Positions 1-8,777 of a DNA stretch of 64,000 nt are shown here, piece after piece; position 1 is the first letter of the stretch, and every line of letters starts with the position of its first letter. The notes under the pieces were generated by a model. That model saw only the letters and a list, made by a program, of their open reading frames with translations, had not been told where the DNA came from and ran no database searches. The position numbers and the translations under genes are program-made. Source of the DNA: Quadrisphaera sp. INWT6 (GTDB lineage: Bacteria; Actinomycetota; Actinomycetes; Actinomycetales; Quadrisphaeraceae); NCBI RefSeq assembly GCF_015390235.1, contig NZ_VUOH01000002.1, positions 682,001-746,000 on the forward strand, given 5' to 3'.

Positions 1-1159
1 TGTCGAGGTCGGTCAGGAGGCGGGCCAGCTCGCCGGCGTGCGGGGTGAGCAGCACCGGGCTGCGGGCCGGGTCGAGCGGCCCGTGCTCGCGGACCCGGGC
101 CACCAGCGCCGGCAGCGCGCCGGCGTCGAGCAGGCACGGCACGCCGTCGTCGACCGCCGCGCGCAGCACCTCGGCGACGGCGGGGGCCTGCGCGTCGTCG
201 TCGGGGTCGACGCCGGAGCCGGCTGCCCAGGCCTGCACGCGACCGGCCCCGGGCACCACCTCGGGCAGGTGCTGGCGCACCAGCTCCGTGGGCCGCGGCG
301 GCCCGGAGTAGCGGACCATCCCCGCGCCGGAGCGCACGGCGGCGCCGGTGCACAGGAGCGCCGCTCCGGTGTAGGTGTCACCGCCGGCGACGACGCCCAG
401 GACGCCGCGGGAGTACTTGTCGTCGCCCGGGCCGGGCACCGGCCACAGCGCGGCGGCCTGCGCGGCATCGAGCTCGCTGACGGCGGGCTCGCCCAGCGCG
501 CGGGGGTCGAGGCCGATGTCCACGACCACGAGGCGCCCCGCGGTGGCGCCGGCGGCGGGCGGGAGCAGCAGCGCCGGCTTGGCCGAGCCGAGGGCGACCG
601 TGAGGTCGGCGTGGACGCACGGCCCGTCGGGCAGCTCCCCGGTCTCGGGGTCGACGCCGCTGGGCAGGTCGACGGAGACGACGAGCGCGCCCGAGGGCAC
701 CGCGGCGACCAGCGCGGCGGCCCGCTGGTCCAGACCGGGACGGGCCCCGACGCCGAGGAGGCCGTCGACGACGACGTCGGCGCCTTCCAGCGCGCGGCGG
801 GCGGCGTCCGCGTCGTCGGGGGCGACCACCCGGCCGCCGGCCGCGAGGAGGGCGGCCAGGCCGCCGGCGTGCACCCGGTCCGAGGAGCGCAGGGCGGTGG
901 TGCTCGCACCGCGCGCGGCCAGCCGCGCCCCGGCGTGCAGGGCGTCGCCGCCGTTGCTGCCGGGGCCGACGAGCAGCACCACCCGTGCGCCGTAGACGCC
1001 CCGCGCGGCACCGGCGCCGCCCCGGCGCAGCTCGCCGGCGACGACGGCCGCGACGCCCGCGGCCGCGCGCGTCATCAGGCGGTCGCTGCCCGCGGCCAGC
1101 TCGGGGTCGGCGGCGTGCTCGGCGCGGCGCACGGCCGCGACGTCGTGGGCGTCGGTCAC
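1..1159 (-). CDS. nnrD: Bifunctional NAD(P)H-hydrate epimerase/dehydratase (YjeF), 3' end cut by window edge
   Basis: Repairs hydrated NAD(P)H: the N-terminal YjeF_N half epimerises NAD(P)HX and the C-terminal ribokinase-like half dehydrates it using ADP or ATP. The reading frame is open from a GTG at 1159 to the window edge (about 386 codons). The N-terminal half shows [13 protein letters not shown] (nucleotide loop) and [15 protein letters not shown]. The C-terminal half begins near residue 220 with [15 protein letters not shown] and still has [13 protein letters not shown] before the edge. The GTG overlaps the acpS stop by four bases (GTGA), so translation is probably coupled. The acpS-nnrD pairing is common in actinomycetes. 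The last part of the dehydratase domain lies outside the window. Confidence 0.9.
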   Translation of the reverse strand, partial: MTDAHDVAAVRRAEHAADPELAAGSDRLMTRAAAGVAAVVAGELRRGGAGAARGVYGARVVLLVGPGSNGGDALHAGARLAARGASTTALRSSDRVHAGGLAALLAAGGRVVAPDDADAARRALEGADVVVDGLLGVGARPGLDQRAAALVAAVPSGALVVSVDLPSGVDPETGELPDGPCVHADLTVALGSAKPALLLPPAAGATAGRLVVVDIGLDPRALGEPAVSELDAAQAAALWPVPGPGDDKYSRGVLGVVAGGDTYTGAALLCTGAAVRSGAGMVRYSGPPRPTELVRQHLPEVVPGAGRVQAWAAGSGVDPDDDAQAPAVAEVLRAAVDDGVPCLLDAGALPALVARVREHGPLDPARSPVLLTPHAGELARLLTDLD

Positions 1160-1527
1160 GAGCCGCCAGCCTGCCCCAGGGCCTCGGCGACCACGACCGC
1201 GGAGGCCACCCCCGCGTCGTGCGTGAGGGACACGTGCCAGGAGGTGACCCCCAGCGCCTCGGCGGCGGCCGCGACCGAGCCGGTGACCCGCAGCACGGGG
1301 CGCCCCCCCGGCCCGCGGAGCACCTCGGCGTCGTGCCAGGCCAGGCCCGCGGGGGCCCCGAGGGCCTTGGCGACGGCCTCCTTGGCCGCGAACCTGGCGG
1401 CCAGGGACTCCAGCGGCAGGTCGCGCTCCGCGGCGGTGAACAGCCTCGTCCGCAGCGCCGGGGTGCGCTCCAGGGTGCGCCCGAACCTCTCGACACCGAC
1501 CACGTCGATGCCCAGCCCCACGATCAC
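1156..1527 (-). CDS. acpS: Holo-[acyl-carrier-protein] synthase
   Basis: Transfers 4'-phosphopantetheine from CoA to the serine of acyl carrier protein, activating fatty acid synthesis in the cytoplasm. The 123-residue product has the family length. It starts [15 protein letters not shown], carrying the metal-binding Asp of the GIDVV motif, and contains [12 protein letters not shown], with the second metal ligand Glu. The GTG at 1527 is the natural start because the G-[IV]-D motif must lie within the first ten residues. It lies 30 bases after glmS and overlaps nnrD by four bases, which suggests a glmS-acpS-nnrD transcript. Nothing is unusual in the sequence. Confidence 0.96.
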   Translation of the reverse strand: MIVGLGIDVVGVERFGRTLERTPALRTRLFTAAERDLPLESLAARFAAKEAVAKALGAPAGLAWHDAEVLRGPGGRPVLRVTGSVAAAAEALGVTSWHVSLTHDAGVASAVVVAEALGQAGGS

Positions 1528-1557
1528 CGGCCGATCATCCCAGGGTCCTCGGCGCGC

Positions 1558-3519
1558 TCACTCGACGGTGACGGACTTGGCCAGGTTGCGGGGCTGGTCG
1601 ACGTCCAGGCCCTTGGCGCTGGCCACCTCCATGGCGAACACCTGCAGCGGCACCACGGTGACCAGCGGCGCCATGAGGGTCGGCACCCGCGGCACGCGGA
1701 TGACGAGGTCGGCCGAGCCCAGCACCGCGTCGTCGCCGTCCTCGGCGATGACGATGGTGCGCGCGCCGCGGGCGCGCACCTCCTGGGCGTTGGAGACGAC
1801 CTTCGCGTGCAGCGAGTCGCGGCTGTCGGGCGAGGGCACGATGACGAACACCGGCTGCCCCTCCTCGACCAGCGCGATCGGGCCGTGCTTGAGCTCGCCA
1901 GCGGCGAAGCCCTCCGCGTGCAGGTAGGCCAGCTCCTTGAGCTTCAGGGCCCCCTCGAGCGCCACCGGGAAGCCCACGTGGCGGCCCAGGAAGAGCACCG
2001 ACTTCGCGTCCACCAGCTCGCGGGCGAGCTCCCGGACCTCCTCGGTGCGGTCGAGCACGGTCTGCACGGCCTCCGGCATCGCGTGCAGCTGGCGCAGCAC
2101 CGTGCGGACCTCGTCGGCGAACATGTTGCCGCGCAGCTGCGCGAGGAACAGGCCCAGCAGGTAGCAGGCCGTGATCTGCGCGAGGAACGCCTTGGTGGAG
2201 GCGACGGCCACCTCGGGCCCGGCGTGCGTGTAGAGGGCGGCGTCGGCCTCGCGCGGGATGGTCGAGCCCTGCGTGTTGCAGATGGCGAGCACCTTGGCGC
2301 CCTGCTCGCGCGCGTGGCGCACGGCCATGACGACGTCCATCGACTCCCCCGACTGGGAGATGGCGACGACGAGCGTCCGCTCGGTGAGCACCGGGTCGCG
2401 GTAGCGGAACTCGCTGGCGAGCTCGACCTCCACCGGGATGCGGCACCAGTGCTCGACGGCGTACTTGGCGACGTGGCCGGCGTAGGCGGAGGTGCCGCAC
2501 GCGATGACGATGATCTTGTCGGTGCGGCGCAGGACGGCGGTGTCCATGCGCAGCTCGTCGAGGACCAGGGCGCCGCTGGCGTCGGTGCGGCCGAGGAGCG
2601 TGTCGGCCACGGCCTTCGGCTGCTCGTGGATCTCCTTGTCCATGTACCAGTCGTAGCCGCCCTTCTCGGCGGCGGCGGCGTCCCAGTCGACGGAGAAGGC
2701 CCGCGGGGTGACGGGCGCGCCGTCGAAGGTGGTCACGACGACGTCGTCGGCCGTGATGCGCACGACCTGGTCCTGGCCGAGCTCCAGGGCGGAGCGGGTG
2801 CGCCCGATGAAGGCGGCCACGTCGGACCCGAGGTAGTTGGCCCCCTCGCCCAGGCCCACCACGAGCGGGGAGTTGCGTCGGGCGCCGACGACGACGCCGG
2901 GGGCGTCGACGTGGACGGCCAGCAGCGTGAAGGCGCCCTCCAGCTCGCGGCACACCCGGCGCATCGCCTCGGCGAGGGCCTCGCCCGCGTCCGCCGGGCC
3001 GCCGTCCGCCCCGACCTCCGCCAGGGCCGCGGCGGCCGCGCGCCCCAGGAGGTGGGCGGTGACCTCGGTGTCGGTCTGGGAGGCGAACTCGACGCCCTCG
3101 GCCTGGAGGTCGGCCTTGAGGGTGGCGTAGTTCTCGATGATGCCGTTGTGGATGACGGCCAGGCGGCCGTCGGCGCTGGTGTGCGGGTGGGCGTTGGCGT
3201 CCGTGGGACCGCCGTGGGTGGCCCAGCGCGTGTGGCCGATCGCGGTGGACGACGCGGGCAGCGGCTCGGCGTCCAGCGCCTCGACCAGGCGCGCCAGGCG
3301 CCCGGCGCGCTTGGTGGTGCTCAGGGAGCGCTCCGAGCCGTCCTCGCCGCCGGTGACCAGCGCGACGCCCGCGCTGTCGTACCCGCGGTACTCCAGGCGC
3401 CGCAGGCCCTCGAGGACCGCGGCGAGCGCCTCGCCGCCGGAGTCGGGGCCCGCCCCGCCCTCCAGCACGCTGCTCCGACCGGTGGACGCAGGACCCGCGT
3501 AGCCCACGATGCCGCACAT
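1558..3519 (-). CDS. glmS: Glutamine-fructose-6-phosphate aminotransferase (isomerizing)
   Basis: Makes glucosamine-6-phosphate from fructose-6-phosphate and glutamine, the first step toward UDP-GlcNAc for peptidoglycan. The 653-residue protein begins MCGIVGYAG; Cys2 is the glutaminase nucleophile. The N-terminal amidotransferase domain (about 1-260) has GHTRWATHG and HNGIIENY. Two SIS sugar-isomerase domains follow, with ACGTSAYAG, SQSGESMD and the C-terminal DVDQPRNLAKSVTVE. The protein is somewhat longer than the usual 610 residues because of insertions in the amidotransferase half. The ATG at 3519 is fixed by Cys2; the open frame upstream is antisense to coaA and not part of the gene. A TAGCCT box lies 7 nt before the ATG, so the message may be leaderless. 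glmM, the next enzyme of the pathway, lies 1.1 kb away. Confidence 0.97.
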   Translation of the reverse strand: MCGIVGYAGPASTGRSSVLEGGAGPDSGGEALAAVLEGLRRLEYRGYDSAGVALVTGGEDGSERSLSTTKRAGRLARLVEALDAEPLPASSTAIGHTRWATHGGPTDANAHPHTSADGRLAVIHNGIIENYATLKADLQAEGVEFASQTDTEVTAHLLGRAAAAALAEVGADGGPADAGEALAEAMRRVCRELEGAFTLLAVHVDAPGVVVGARRNSPLVVGLGEGANYLGSDVAAFIGRTRSALELGQDQVVRITADDVVVTTFDGAPVTPRAFSVDWDAAAAEKGGYDWYMDKEIHEQPKAVADTLLGRTDASGALVLDELRMDTAVLRRTDKIIVIACGTSAYAGHVAKYAVEHWCRIPVEVELASEFRYRDPVLTERTLVVAISQSGESMDVVMAVRHAREQGAKVLAICNTQGSTIPREADAALYTHAGPEVAVASTKAFLAQITACYLLGLFLAQLRGNMFADEVRTVLRQLHAMPEAVQTVLDRTEEVRELARELVDAKSVLFLGRHVGFPVALEGALKLKELAYLHAEGFAAGELKHGPIALVEEGQPVFVIVPSPDSRDSLHAKVVSNAQEVRARGARTIVIAEDGDDAVLGSADLVIRVPRVPTLMAPLVTVVPLQVFAMEVASAKGLDVDQPRNLAKSVTVE

Positions 3520-3562
3520 GCCCCCGAGGCTACGGGGCGCCCGGACGGCATGATGACGCTCC
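3520..3562. promoter_or_regulatory. 43-bp divergent start region of glmS and coaA, two leaderless-type -10 boxes
   Basis: Only 43 bp separate the glmS and coaA start codons. On the minus strand TAGCCT (3527-3532) ends 7 nt before the glmS ATG. On the plus strand CATGAT (3549-3554) ends 8 nt before the coaA GTG. Neither start has a clear Shine-Dalgarno sequence. This is the spacing expected when transcription starts at the first base of the start codon. The -35 elements are weak, so these are inferred promoters. Confidence 0.4.
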
Positions 3563-4566
3563 GTGGAACCAGCGACGACGCGCACCGGCGCCCTGGCCGC
3601 CGTGGCGCGGGCGGGCGGCTCCCCCTTCGTCGACCTGGACCGCAGCGCCTGGAGCCGCCTGCGGGCCTCCACCCCGATGGTGCTCGACGCCGCTGACCTG
3701 GAGCGCGTGCGCGGCCTCGGCGAGCGGATCGACCTGCGCGAGGTCGAGGAGGTGTACCTCCCGCTGTCGCGCCTGCTCAACCTGTACGCCGCGGGGGTGC
3801 AGCGCATGCACGCCGTGACCTCGACCTTCCTCGACGGGGGCCTGCAGGACGGCCGGGGCCCGGCGCCGCGCACGCCGTTCGTCATCGGGGTCGCCGGCTC
3901 GGTGGCCGTGGGCAAGTCCACGGCCGCGCGCCTGCTGCGAGAGCTGCTCTCGCACTGGCCCGACACCCCCGGGTGGAGCTGGTCACCACCGACGGGTTCC
4001 TGCTGCCCAACGCCGAGCTGGAGCGCCGCGGGCTGCTCGGCCGCAAGGGGTTCCCGGAGTCCTACGACCGGCGGGCGCTGCTGCGCTTCGTCACGGCCGT
4101 GAAGTCGGGGGCCCCGGAGGTGCGGGCGCCGCTGTACTCCCACCTCGTCTACGACATCGTCCCGGGCGCCGAGGTGGTGGTGCGCCAGCCCGACGTCCTC
4201 ATCGTCGAGGGGCTGAACGTGCTGCAGCCGGCGCGGCCGCGGCACGACGGTCGCACGGGCCTGGCCGTGAGCGACTTCTTCGACGTCTCGCTCTACGTCG
4301 ACGCCCGCACCGAGGACGTCGCGGGCTGGTACGAGGAGCGCTTCCTGCGCCTGCGGGAGACGGCGTTCGCCCGGCCCGAGTCGTACTTCCGCCGCTACGC
4401 GGACCTCAGCGACGACCAGGCCCGCTCGCGCGCCCGGCAGATCTGGCAGGAGATCAACGAGCCGAACCTGCGGGAGAACGTGCTGCCCACCCGGGGCCGC
4501 GCCACGATCGTGCTGCGCAAGGCCGCCGACCACTCGGTCACGCGGGTGCGGCTGCGCAAGCTCTGA
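3563..4566 (+). CDS. coaA: Type I pantothenate kinase, interrupted by a one-base frameshift near 3966-3973
   Basis: Phosphorylates pantothenate, the first step of CoA synthesis. The first frame (from the GTG at 3563) encodes the N-terminal part with the P-loop [17 protein letters not shown] and reads in phase to [10 protein letters not shown]. It then runs into an unrelated frame. The rest ([19 protein letters not shown] through [19 protein letters not shown]) lies in another frame ending at 4566. The junction is in the run CCCCCGGG at 3966-3973; adding one base restores a continuous kinase of about 334 residues, a normal length for the family. All motifs on both sides are well conserved, so this is probably a missing base in the sequence rather than a decayed gene. 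It is divergent from glmS and convergent with glmM. Confidence 0.85.
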
Positions 4567-4603
4567 GCAGGCGCCGGCCGTCCGCCCGCGGGGCCGGGCC
4601 TGC
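4567..4603. terminator. Hairpin between convergent coaA and glmM
   Basis: An imperfect inverted repeat, GCAGGCGCCGGCC paired with GGCCGGGCCTGC with one bulged base, starts just after the coaA stop and ends 8 bp short of the glmM stop. It could terminate transcription from both sides. There is no T-run. Confidence 0.5.
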
Positions 4604-4611
4604 GACCGGGG

Positions 4612-5958
4612 TCAGAGCGCGAGGCGGGCGGAGACGACGCCGGCCAGGCGGGCCGCGACGGCCTCGGCCTGTGCGACCTCGCCGGCCTCGACCATGACGC
4701 GCACGAGGGGCTCCGTGCCCGAGGGGCGCAGGAGCACCCGTCCGGTGGTGCCGAGCTCGGCCTCCGCGGCGGCCACCGCCTCGGCGACCCCGGCGTCGGA
4801 GGAGGCGCGCGACCTGTCGACGCCCTTGACGTTGACGAGCACCTGCGGCAGCCGCTGGACCACGCCGACGACGTCGGCCAGGGGCCGGCCCAGCTCGGCG
4901 ACGCGCGCCAGCAGGTGCAGCGCCGTCAGGACGCCGTCGCCGGTGGTCTGGTGGTCGAGCATCACCACGTGGCCGGACTGCTCCCCGCCGAGGGAGTAGC
5001 CGCCCTCGCGCATGGCCTCGAGCACGTAGCGGTCGCCCACGCCGGTCTGCAGCACCTGCACGCCGCGGGACCGCATGGCGAGCAGGAGGCCCAGGTTGCT
5101 CATCACCGTGGCCACGAGGGTGTCGCCGTGGAGCTGGCCGCGGTCGGCGAGCGCCAGCGCCAGCGCGCCCATGATCTGGTCGCCGTCGACCACGGCGCCG
5201 GCCGCGTCGACGGCGAGGCAGCGGTCCGCGTCGCCGTCGAAGGCGATGCCGGCGTCCGCGCCCTCGGCGAGCACGGCGGCCTGCAGGGGCTCCAGGTGGG
5301 TGGACCCGACACCGTCGTTGGTGTTGAGCCCGTCGGGGCTGGCCCCGATGACGACGACCTCGGCGCCCGCGCGGCGCAGCGCCTCCGGACCGACCGACCA
5401 GGCGGCGCCGTGGGCGCAGTCGACGACGACCTTCAGCCCCTCCAGGCGGTGCGGCAGCGTCGAGAGCAGGTGCTCGACGTAGCGGCCCCCGGCACCGGCG
5501 TCGGCGGTGACCCGCCCGACGCCGGCGCCCGTGGGGCGCGCCCACGTCTCGCGCAGGCGCCCCTCGATGGCGTCCTCCACCTCGTCGGGCAGCTTGTGGC
5601 CGCCCCGGGCGAAGAACTTGATGCCGTTGTCCGGCACCGGGTTGTGAGACGCCGAGAGCACCACCCCGAGGTCGGCGCCGGTGGCGGCGACCAGGTGGGC
5701 GATGCCCGGCGTCGGCAGGACGCCCACGTCCACGACGTCGACCCCTGCGCTGGCGAGGCCGGCCACGACGGCTGCGGAGAGGAACTCCCCGGAGGCCCGG
5801 GGGTCCCGCCCCACGACGGCGCGAGGCCGGTGCCCGGAGAAGGCACCGGCGTCGGCCAGGACGTGGGCCGCCGCGACCGAGAGGTCGAGAGCGAGCTCTG
5901 CAGTGACGTCGACGTTCGCGAGTCCGCGGACGCCGTCCGTTCCGAAGTACCGACCCAT
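4612..5958 (-). CDS. glmM: Phosphoglucosamine mutase
   Basis: Converts glucosamine-6-phosphate to glucosamine-1-phosphate, following GlmS in UDP-GlcNAc synthesis. The 448-residue product starts [15 protein letters not shown], the family N-terminal signature. It has the phosphoserine loop [16 protein letters not shown] with the active Ser at about residue 104, and the metal-binding loop [11 protein letters not shown]. The C-terminal phosphate-binding segment [14 protein letters not shown] is present, so all four domains are complete. It lies about 50 bp downstream of rpsI and may be read from the rplM promoter, as in other actinomycetes where rplM-rpsI-glmM form one unit. Confidence 0.97.
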   Translation of the reverse strand: MGRYFGTDGVRGLANVDVTAELALDLSVAAAHVLADAGAFSGHRPRAVVGRDPRASGEFLSAAVVAGLASAGVDVVDVGVLPTPGIAHLVAATGADLGVVLSASHNPVPDNGIKFFARGGHKLPDEVEDAIEGRLRETWARPTGAGVGRVTADAGAGGRYVEHLLSTLPHRLEGLKVVVDCAHGAAWSVGPEALRRAGAEVVVIGASPDGLNTNDGVGSTHLEPLQAAVLAEGADAGIAFDGDADRCLAVDAAGAVVDGDQIMGALALALADRGQLHGDTLVATVMSNLGLLLAMRSRGVQVLQTGVGDRYVLEAMREGGYSLGGEQSGHVVMLDHQTTGDGVLTALHLLARVAELGRPLADVVGVVQRLPQVLVNVKGVDRSRASSDAGVAEAVAAAEAELGTTGRVLLRPSGTEPLVRVMVEAGEVAQAEAVAARLAGVVSARLAL

Positions 5959-6009
5959 GTCAGCTCGTGGTCCAGCCCGGGCTGCGCTGCCGCAGCCCGG
6001 AGAGCCGGA

Positions 6010-6537
6010 TCAGCGCTTGCTGTACTGGGGAGCCTTGCGGGCCTTCTTGAGGCCGGCCTTCTTGCGCTCCTTGATCCGCGCGTCGCGGGTCAAGAAGCCG
6101 GCCTTCTTCAGCAGGGCGCGGTTGGCCTCGAGGTCGATGCCGTTGAGCGCCCGGGCGATGCCGAGGCGCAGCGCGCCGGCCTGGCCCGAGGAGCCGCCGC
6201 CGTCGATGCGGGCGATGACGTCGAAGCGGCCCTCGACCTCGGTGACCCGGAACGGCTCGTTCACCATCTGCTGGTGGACCTTGTTCGGGAAGTACGCGTC
6301 GAGCGTGCGGCCGTTGATCGTCCACTGGCCGGAGCCGGGGACGAGGCGCACGCGGGCCACGGCCTCCTTGCGGCGGCCGGTGGCCCCGCCCGGAGCGGTG
6401 ATGCTCGAGCCGCCGCCGGCGATGCCGGGGGTCGTCGTCGAGTAGGAGCTGAACTCGTCGTCGAAGCCCTCGGTGGAGTCGGCGTCGACGCCCTCCACGA
6501 GGTCGGTGTCGTCCGTGTTGACGGTGTCGGTGCTCAA
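6010..6537 (-). CDS. rpsI: 30S ribosomal protein S9
   Basis: Small-subunit protein whose C-terminal tail reaches the P-site tRNA. The conserved core starts at [15 protein letters not shown] and ends [12 protein letters not shown], the universal C-terminus. The product has 175 residues, about 45 more than the usual S9. The extra N-terminus is acidic and Ser/Thr/Gly-rich ([16 protein letters not shown]), a kind of extension seen in actinobacterial S9. It follows rplM by 19 bp. Confidence 0.97.
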   Translation of the reverse strand: MSTDTVNTDDTDLVEGVDADSTEGFDDEFSSYSTTTPGIAGGGSSITAPGGATGRRKEAVARVRLVPGSGQWTINGRTLDAYFPNKVHQQMVNEPFRVTEVEGRFDVIARIDGGGSSGQAGALRLGIARALNGIDLEANRALLKKAGFLTRDARIKERKKAGLKKARKAPQYSKR

Positions 6538-6556
6538 CGGAGGTCCTCCTGCGCCC

Positions 6557-7000
6557 TTACTGGGCGACCTGGTTCAGGGTGTAGGGCGTGGGCTGCTGCG
6601 CGGAGTGCGGGTGCTCCGGGCCGGCGTAGACCTTGAGCTTGCCGATGGCCTGGCGGCCCAGCGCGTTGCGCGGGATCATGCCGCGGATCGCGCGCTCGAC
6701 GGCGCGCTCCGGGTCACGGGCCAGCAGGTCGGTGTAGCGCTCCGACTTCAGACCGCCCGGGTAGCCCGAGTGGCGGTAGACGCGCTTCTGCTCGGACTTG
6801 CTGCCCGTCAGCACGACCTTGTCGGCGTTGATGATGATCACGAAGTCGCCCGTGTCGACGTGCGGCGCGAAGACCGGCTTGTGCTTGCCGCGCAGCAGGT
6901 TCGCGGTCTGGCTCGCCAGACGTCCCAGGACGACGTCCGAGGCGTCGATGACGTGCCAGGCGCGCTGGACCTCGCCGGGCTTGGGGGTGTACGTGCGCAC
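6557..7000 (-). CDS. rplM: 50S ribosomal protein L13
   Basis: Early-assembly large-subunit protein. The 147-residue product starts [20 protein letters not shown] and contains [20 protein letters not shown] and [15 protein letters not shown], typical of L13. It is the first gene of rplM-rpsI, with its own promoter at 7140-7169 and a leader of about 130 nt. Confidence 0.97.
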   Translation of the reverse strand: MRTYTPKPGEVQRAWHVIDASDVVLGRLASQTANLLRGKHKPVFAPHVDTGDFVIIINADKVVLTGSKSEQKRVYRHSGYPGGLKSERYTDLLARDPERAVERAIRGMIPRNALGRQAIGKLKVYAGPEHPHSAQQPTPYTLNQVAQ

Positions 7001-7139
7001 GCTCGGACCTTCGCTCGTTCGACAGTGGTTCGCCAGGGTGGATCGGTGGTGCTCGCTGGTTCAGCGGTGTGCGGCTCACCTGGCCGCGCCGGAGGCGTTG
7101 TCACCCTCCACGGCGCAGACGGAGCGCACGACGTCCAGC

Positions 7140-7169
7140 ACAGTACTCGGCGGCGGTGGGCCGGGTCAA
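7140..7169 (-). promoter_or_regulatory. Promoter of rplM-rpsI
   Basis: On the minus strand, -35 TTGACC (7164-7169), an 18-bp spacer and -10 TACTGT (7140-7145). This is close to the housekeeping-sigma consensus. The -35 sits in the context GGCGTTTTGACC, which is almost the same as the rpsL promoter at 30191-30220. The predicted start is near 7133. Confidence 0.6.
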
Positions 7170-7213
7170 AACGCCTCCCCGGCACCCCGCCGCCGCTCCC
7201 CGCGCCCCGGGCG

Positions 7214-7232
7214 CCCCGCGGGCGTCGCGGGG
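7214..7232 (-). terminator. Short hairpin downstream of the DUF5709 gene
   Basis: A 6-bp inverted repeat (CCCCGC / GCGGGG) begins 16 bp past the stop of the 7248-7763 gene and ahead of the rplM promoter. It is weak and has no T-run, so its role as a terminator is uncertain. Confidence 0.3.
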
Positions 7233-7247
7233 TCGGCCCAGGTCCGT

Positions 7248-7763
7248 TCAGGCCCGCGCGGCGGGGTCCTCGACGTCCGGCACCACGTGCACCGCGGCCT
7301 CCTCGGCGGAGGCGGCGCCCCCGTCCACCCCGGCGTCGCTCGCCACGGCGCTCTTCTCGCGGTCCTCGCCGGCTCCCTGGTCGGGCTCGACGAGGCGGCC
7401 CGCGCGCGCGTCGCCGACCTCGTCGTCGAGCAGCTCCCCCTCGGCGCCGCCGCCGGCCGGCTGGTCGGCGGGCAGCTCGAGGTCGTCGGCGTCGCCCGCA
7501 CCCTCCTCGCCGGCAGCGGCGGCGGGTGCGTCCTCGCCGTAGGCCACCGACGCGGCGGGGTCCGGCTCCTCCTCCCGGAGGCGCTCGTCGAGCGGCTCGC
7601 CGGCGAGCTCCTCGTCGGCGGTGAGGCCGTAGCGGCCGACCCTCACCTCGCGCTCGTTCGGGGAGTGCCCCTCGTCGAGCAGGGCGCTGGCGTAGGCGTC
7701 GTCCTGGGAGTCGGCGAGGGCGGTGACGGGGTCCTGGTCGGGCGTGGTGCCGGGGGTGCTCAT
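7248..7763 (-). CDS. DUF5709 family protein (unknown function)
   Basis: A 171-residue, strongly acidic, Ala/Glu/Asp-rich protein with no membrane segment or signal peptide. It resembles the actinobacterial DUF5709 family. The N-terminal part has LLDEGHSPNEREVRVGRYG and EPLDERLREEEPD. The C-terminal part has LLDDEVGDARAGRLVEPD and GGAASAEEAAVHVVPD. The middle (about 80-110) is low-complexity. The function is unknown; the composition suggests a largely disordered protein. It lies 25 bp after truA and may be the last gene of that transcript. Confidence 0.75.
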   Translation of the reverse strand: MSTPGTTPDQDPVTALADSQDDAYASALLDEGHSPNEREVRVGRYGLTADEELAGEPLDERLREEEPDPAASVAYGEDAPAAAAGEEGAGDADDLELPADQPAGGGAEGELLDDEVGDARAGRLVEPDQGAGEDREKSAVASDAGVDGGAASAEEAAVHVVPDVEDPAARA

Positions 7764-7788
7764 GCTCCCGAGGCTGCCACGGCGGGCC

Positions 7789-8697
7789 TCACGCGTCGCG
7801 CTGGAGATCGGCCGCGGGGACCCGCCGCGCGCGCGCCTCGACGACCCGCTGCGCGAGGTGGGCGTCGTCGGGGTAGTCGACCCGCTCGAGCACCAGCCCG
7901 TGGGCCGGGGCGACCGCCGCTCCCCCGTCGCGGACGCCGCGGGCGAGCACCTCGGCGGGCCAGGCGACGGGACGCCGACCGGCGCCCACGGCGAGGGCCG
8001 CCCCCACCAGGGCCCGCACCATGGAGTGGCAGAAGGCGTCAGCGGAGACCTCCGCCACGAGCAGCCCGGCCTCCCCGGCCGGGGCGTCGTCGGCGACGCG
8101 CCCCCAGCGGTACCGCAGGAGCGTCCTGGTGGTCGTGGCGCCCTCGCGGGGGCGGCAGTAGGCGGAGAAGTCGTGCAGCCCCTCCAGGGCCCTGCTGGCG
8201 GCGTCCATGGCCTCGACGTCGAGGCGGTCCCGGCCTCCGCCGGCGTGCCCGGCGGCCACGACGTCGTGGCGGCGCAGCGGCGACGGCCCTCCCGGGGCGT
8301 CGCTCACCCGGTAGGCGTAGTGGCGCCGCAGCGCCGCGAAGCGGGCGTCGAAGCCCGCCGGCGCCTCCGCCGCGCGGGACACGACGACGTCGCGCTCGAG
8401 GACCCCGGCGAGGCGGGCCACGGCCGCGACCCCGGGGCTGCGCGCCGACCGCCCGGGCAGCGCCTCCCAGGCGCCGCGGGGGACGTCGACGTGGACGACC
8501 TGCCCGCGGGCGTGGACACCGGCGTCGGTGCGGCCGGCGACCACCGTCGTGGGGGGCTCCGGCAGCCTCAGCACCCGCGCGAGGGCCGCCTCCAGCTCGC
8601 CCTGGACCGTCCTCAGGCCGGGCTGGCGGGCCCACCCCGCGAACCCGCCGCCGTCGTACCCCAGGTCGAGCCTGACCCGGACCGCCGCCTCCTGCAC
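7789..8697 (-). CDS. truA: tRNA pseudouridine(38-40) synthase
   Basis: Makes pseudouridine in the tRNA anticodon stem-loop (positions 38-40). It has 302 residues from the GTG at 8697. It starts RVRLDLGYDGGGFAGWARQ and contains VVAGRTDAGVHARGQVVHVD, whose Asp after GRT is the catalytic nucleophile. It also has FSAYCRPREGATTTRTLL and FCHSMVRALVGAALAVG. I prefer 8697 to the longer frame from 8742 because the extension would overlap the strong hairpin at 8729-8766. It follows rplQ, as in many actinomycetes, but that hairpin separates the two. Confidence 0.93.
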   Translation of the reverse strand: MQEAAVRVRLDLGYDGGGFAGWARQPGLRTVQGELEAALARVLRLPEPPTTVVAGRTDAGVHARGQVVHVDVPRGAWEALPGRSARSPGVAAVARLAGVLERDVVVSRAAEAPAGFDARFAALRRHYAYRVSDAPGGPSPLRRHDVVAAGHAGGGRDRLDVEAMDAASRALEGLHDFSAYCRPREGATTTRTLLRYRWGRVADDAPAGEAGLLVAEVSADAFCHSMVRALVGAALAVGAGRRPVAWPAEVLARGVRDGGAAVAPAHGLVLERVDYPDDAHLAQRVVEARARRVPAADLQRDA

Positions 8698-8728
8698 GGG
8701 TCGACCCTGCCACGAGCCCCCGGACGCG

Positions 8729-8766
8729 CAGGACCCCCGCACCCGGGGTCGGGTGCGGGGGTCCTG
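8729..8766 (-). terminator. Perfect 17-bp hairpin between rplQ and truA
   Basis: Two perfectly complementary 17-nt arms (8729-8745 and 8750-8766) enclose a 4-nt loop, starting 12 bp after the rplQ stop. The stem is GC-rich with no T-run, like many actinobacterial terminators. It probably ends most alpha-operon transcripts. Confidence 0.7.
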
Positions 8767-8777
8767 GTGCGCTGCGG

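Noticed and set aside
985..3696. 903-residue open frame on the plus strand
   Set aside because: It is antisense to nnrD, acpS and glmS and starts with Arg/Pro/Gly low complexity. In such GC-rich DNA, stop codons are rare and long antisense frames are expected.
3966..3973. Programmed ribosomal frameshift in coaA (and secY)
   Set aside because: There is no known programmed shift in these families, no slippery heptamer or downstream pseudoknot that I can see, and the joins are at plain homopolymers. A sequence error explains both more simply.
1558..4533. GlmS with a 338-residue N-terminal extension
   Set aside because: GlmS needs Cys2 directly after Met to be active, and the extension is antisense to coaA.
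7248..7763. DUF5709 gene as an anti-sigma or stress protein
   Set aside because: Only an acidic low-complexity composition is seen; nothing in the sequence supports a particular role.
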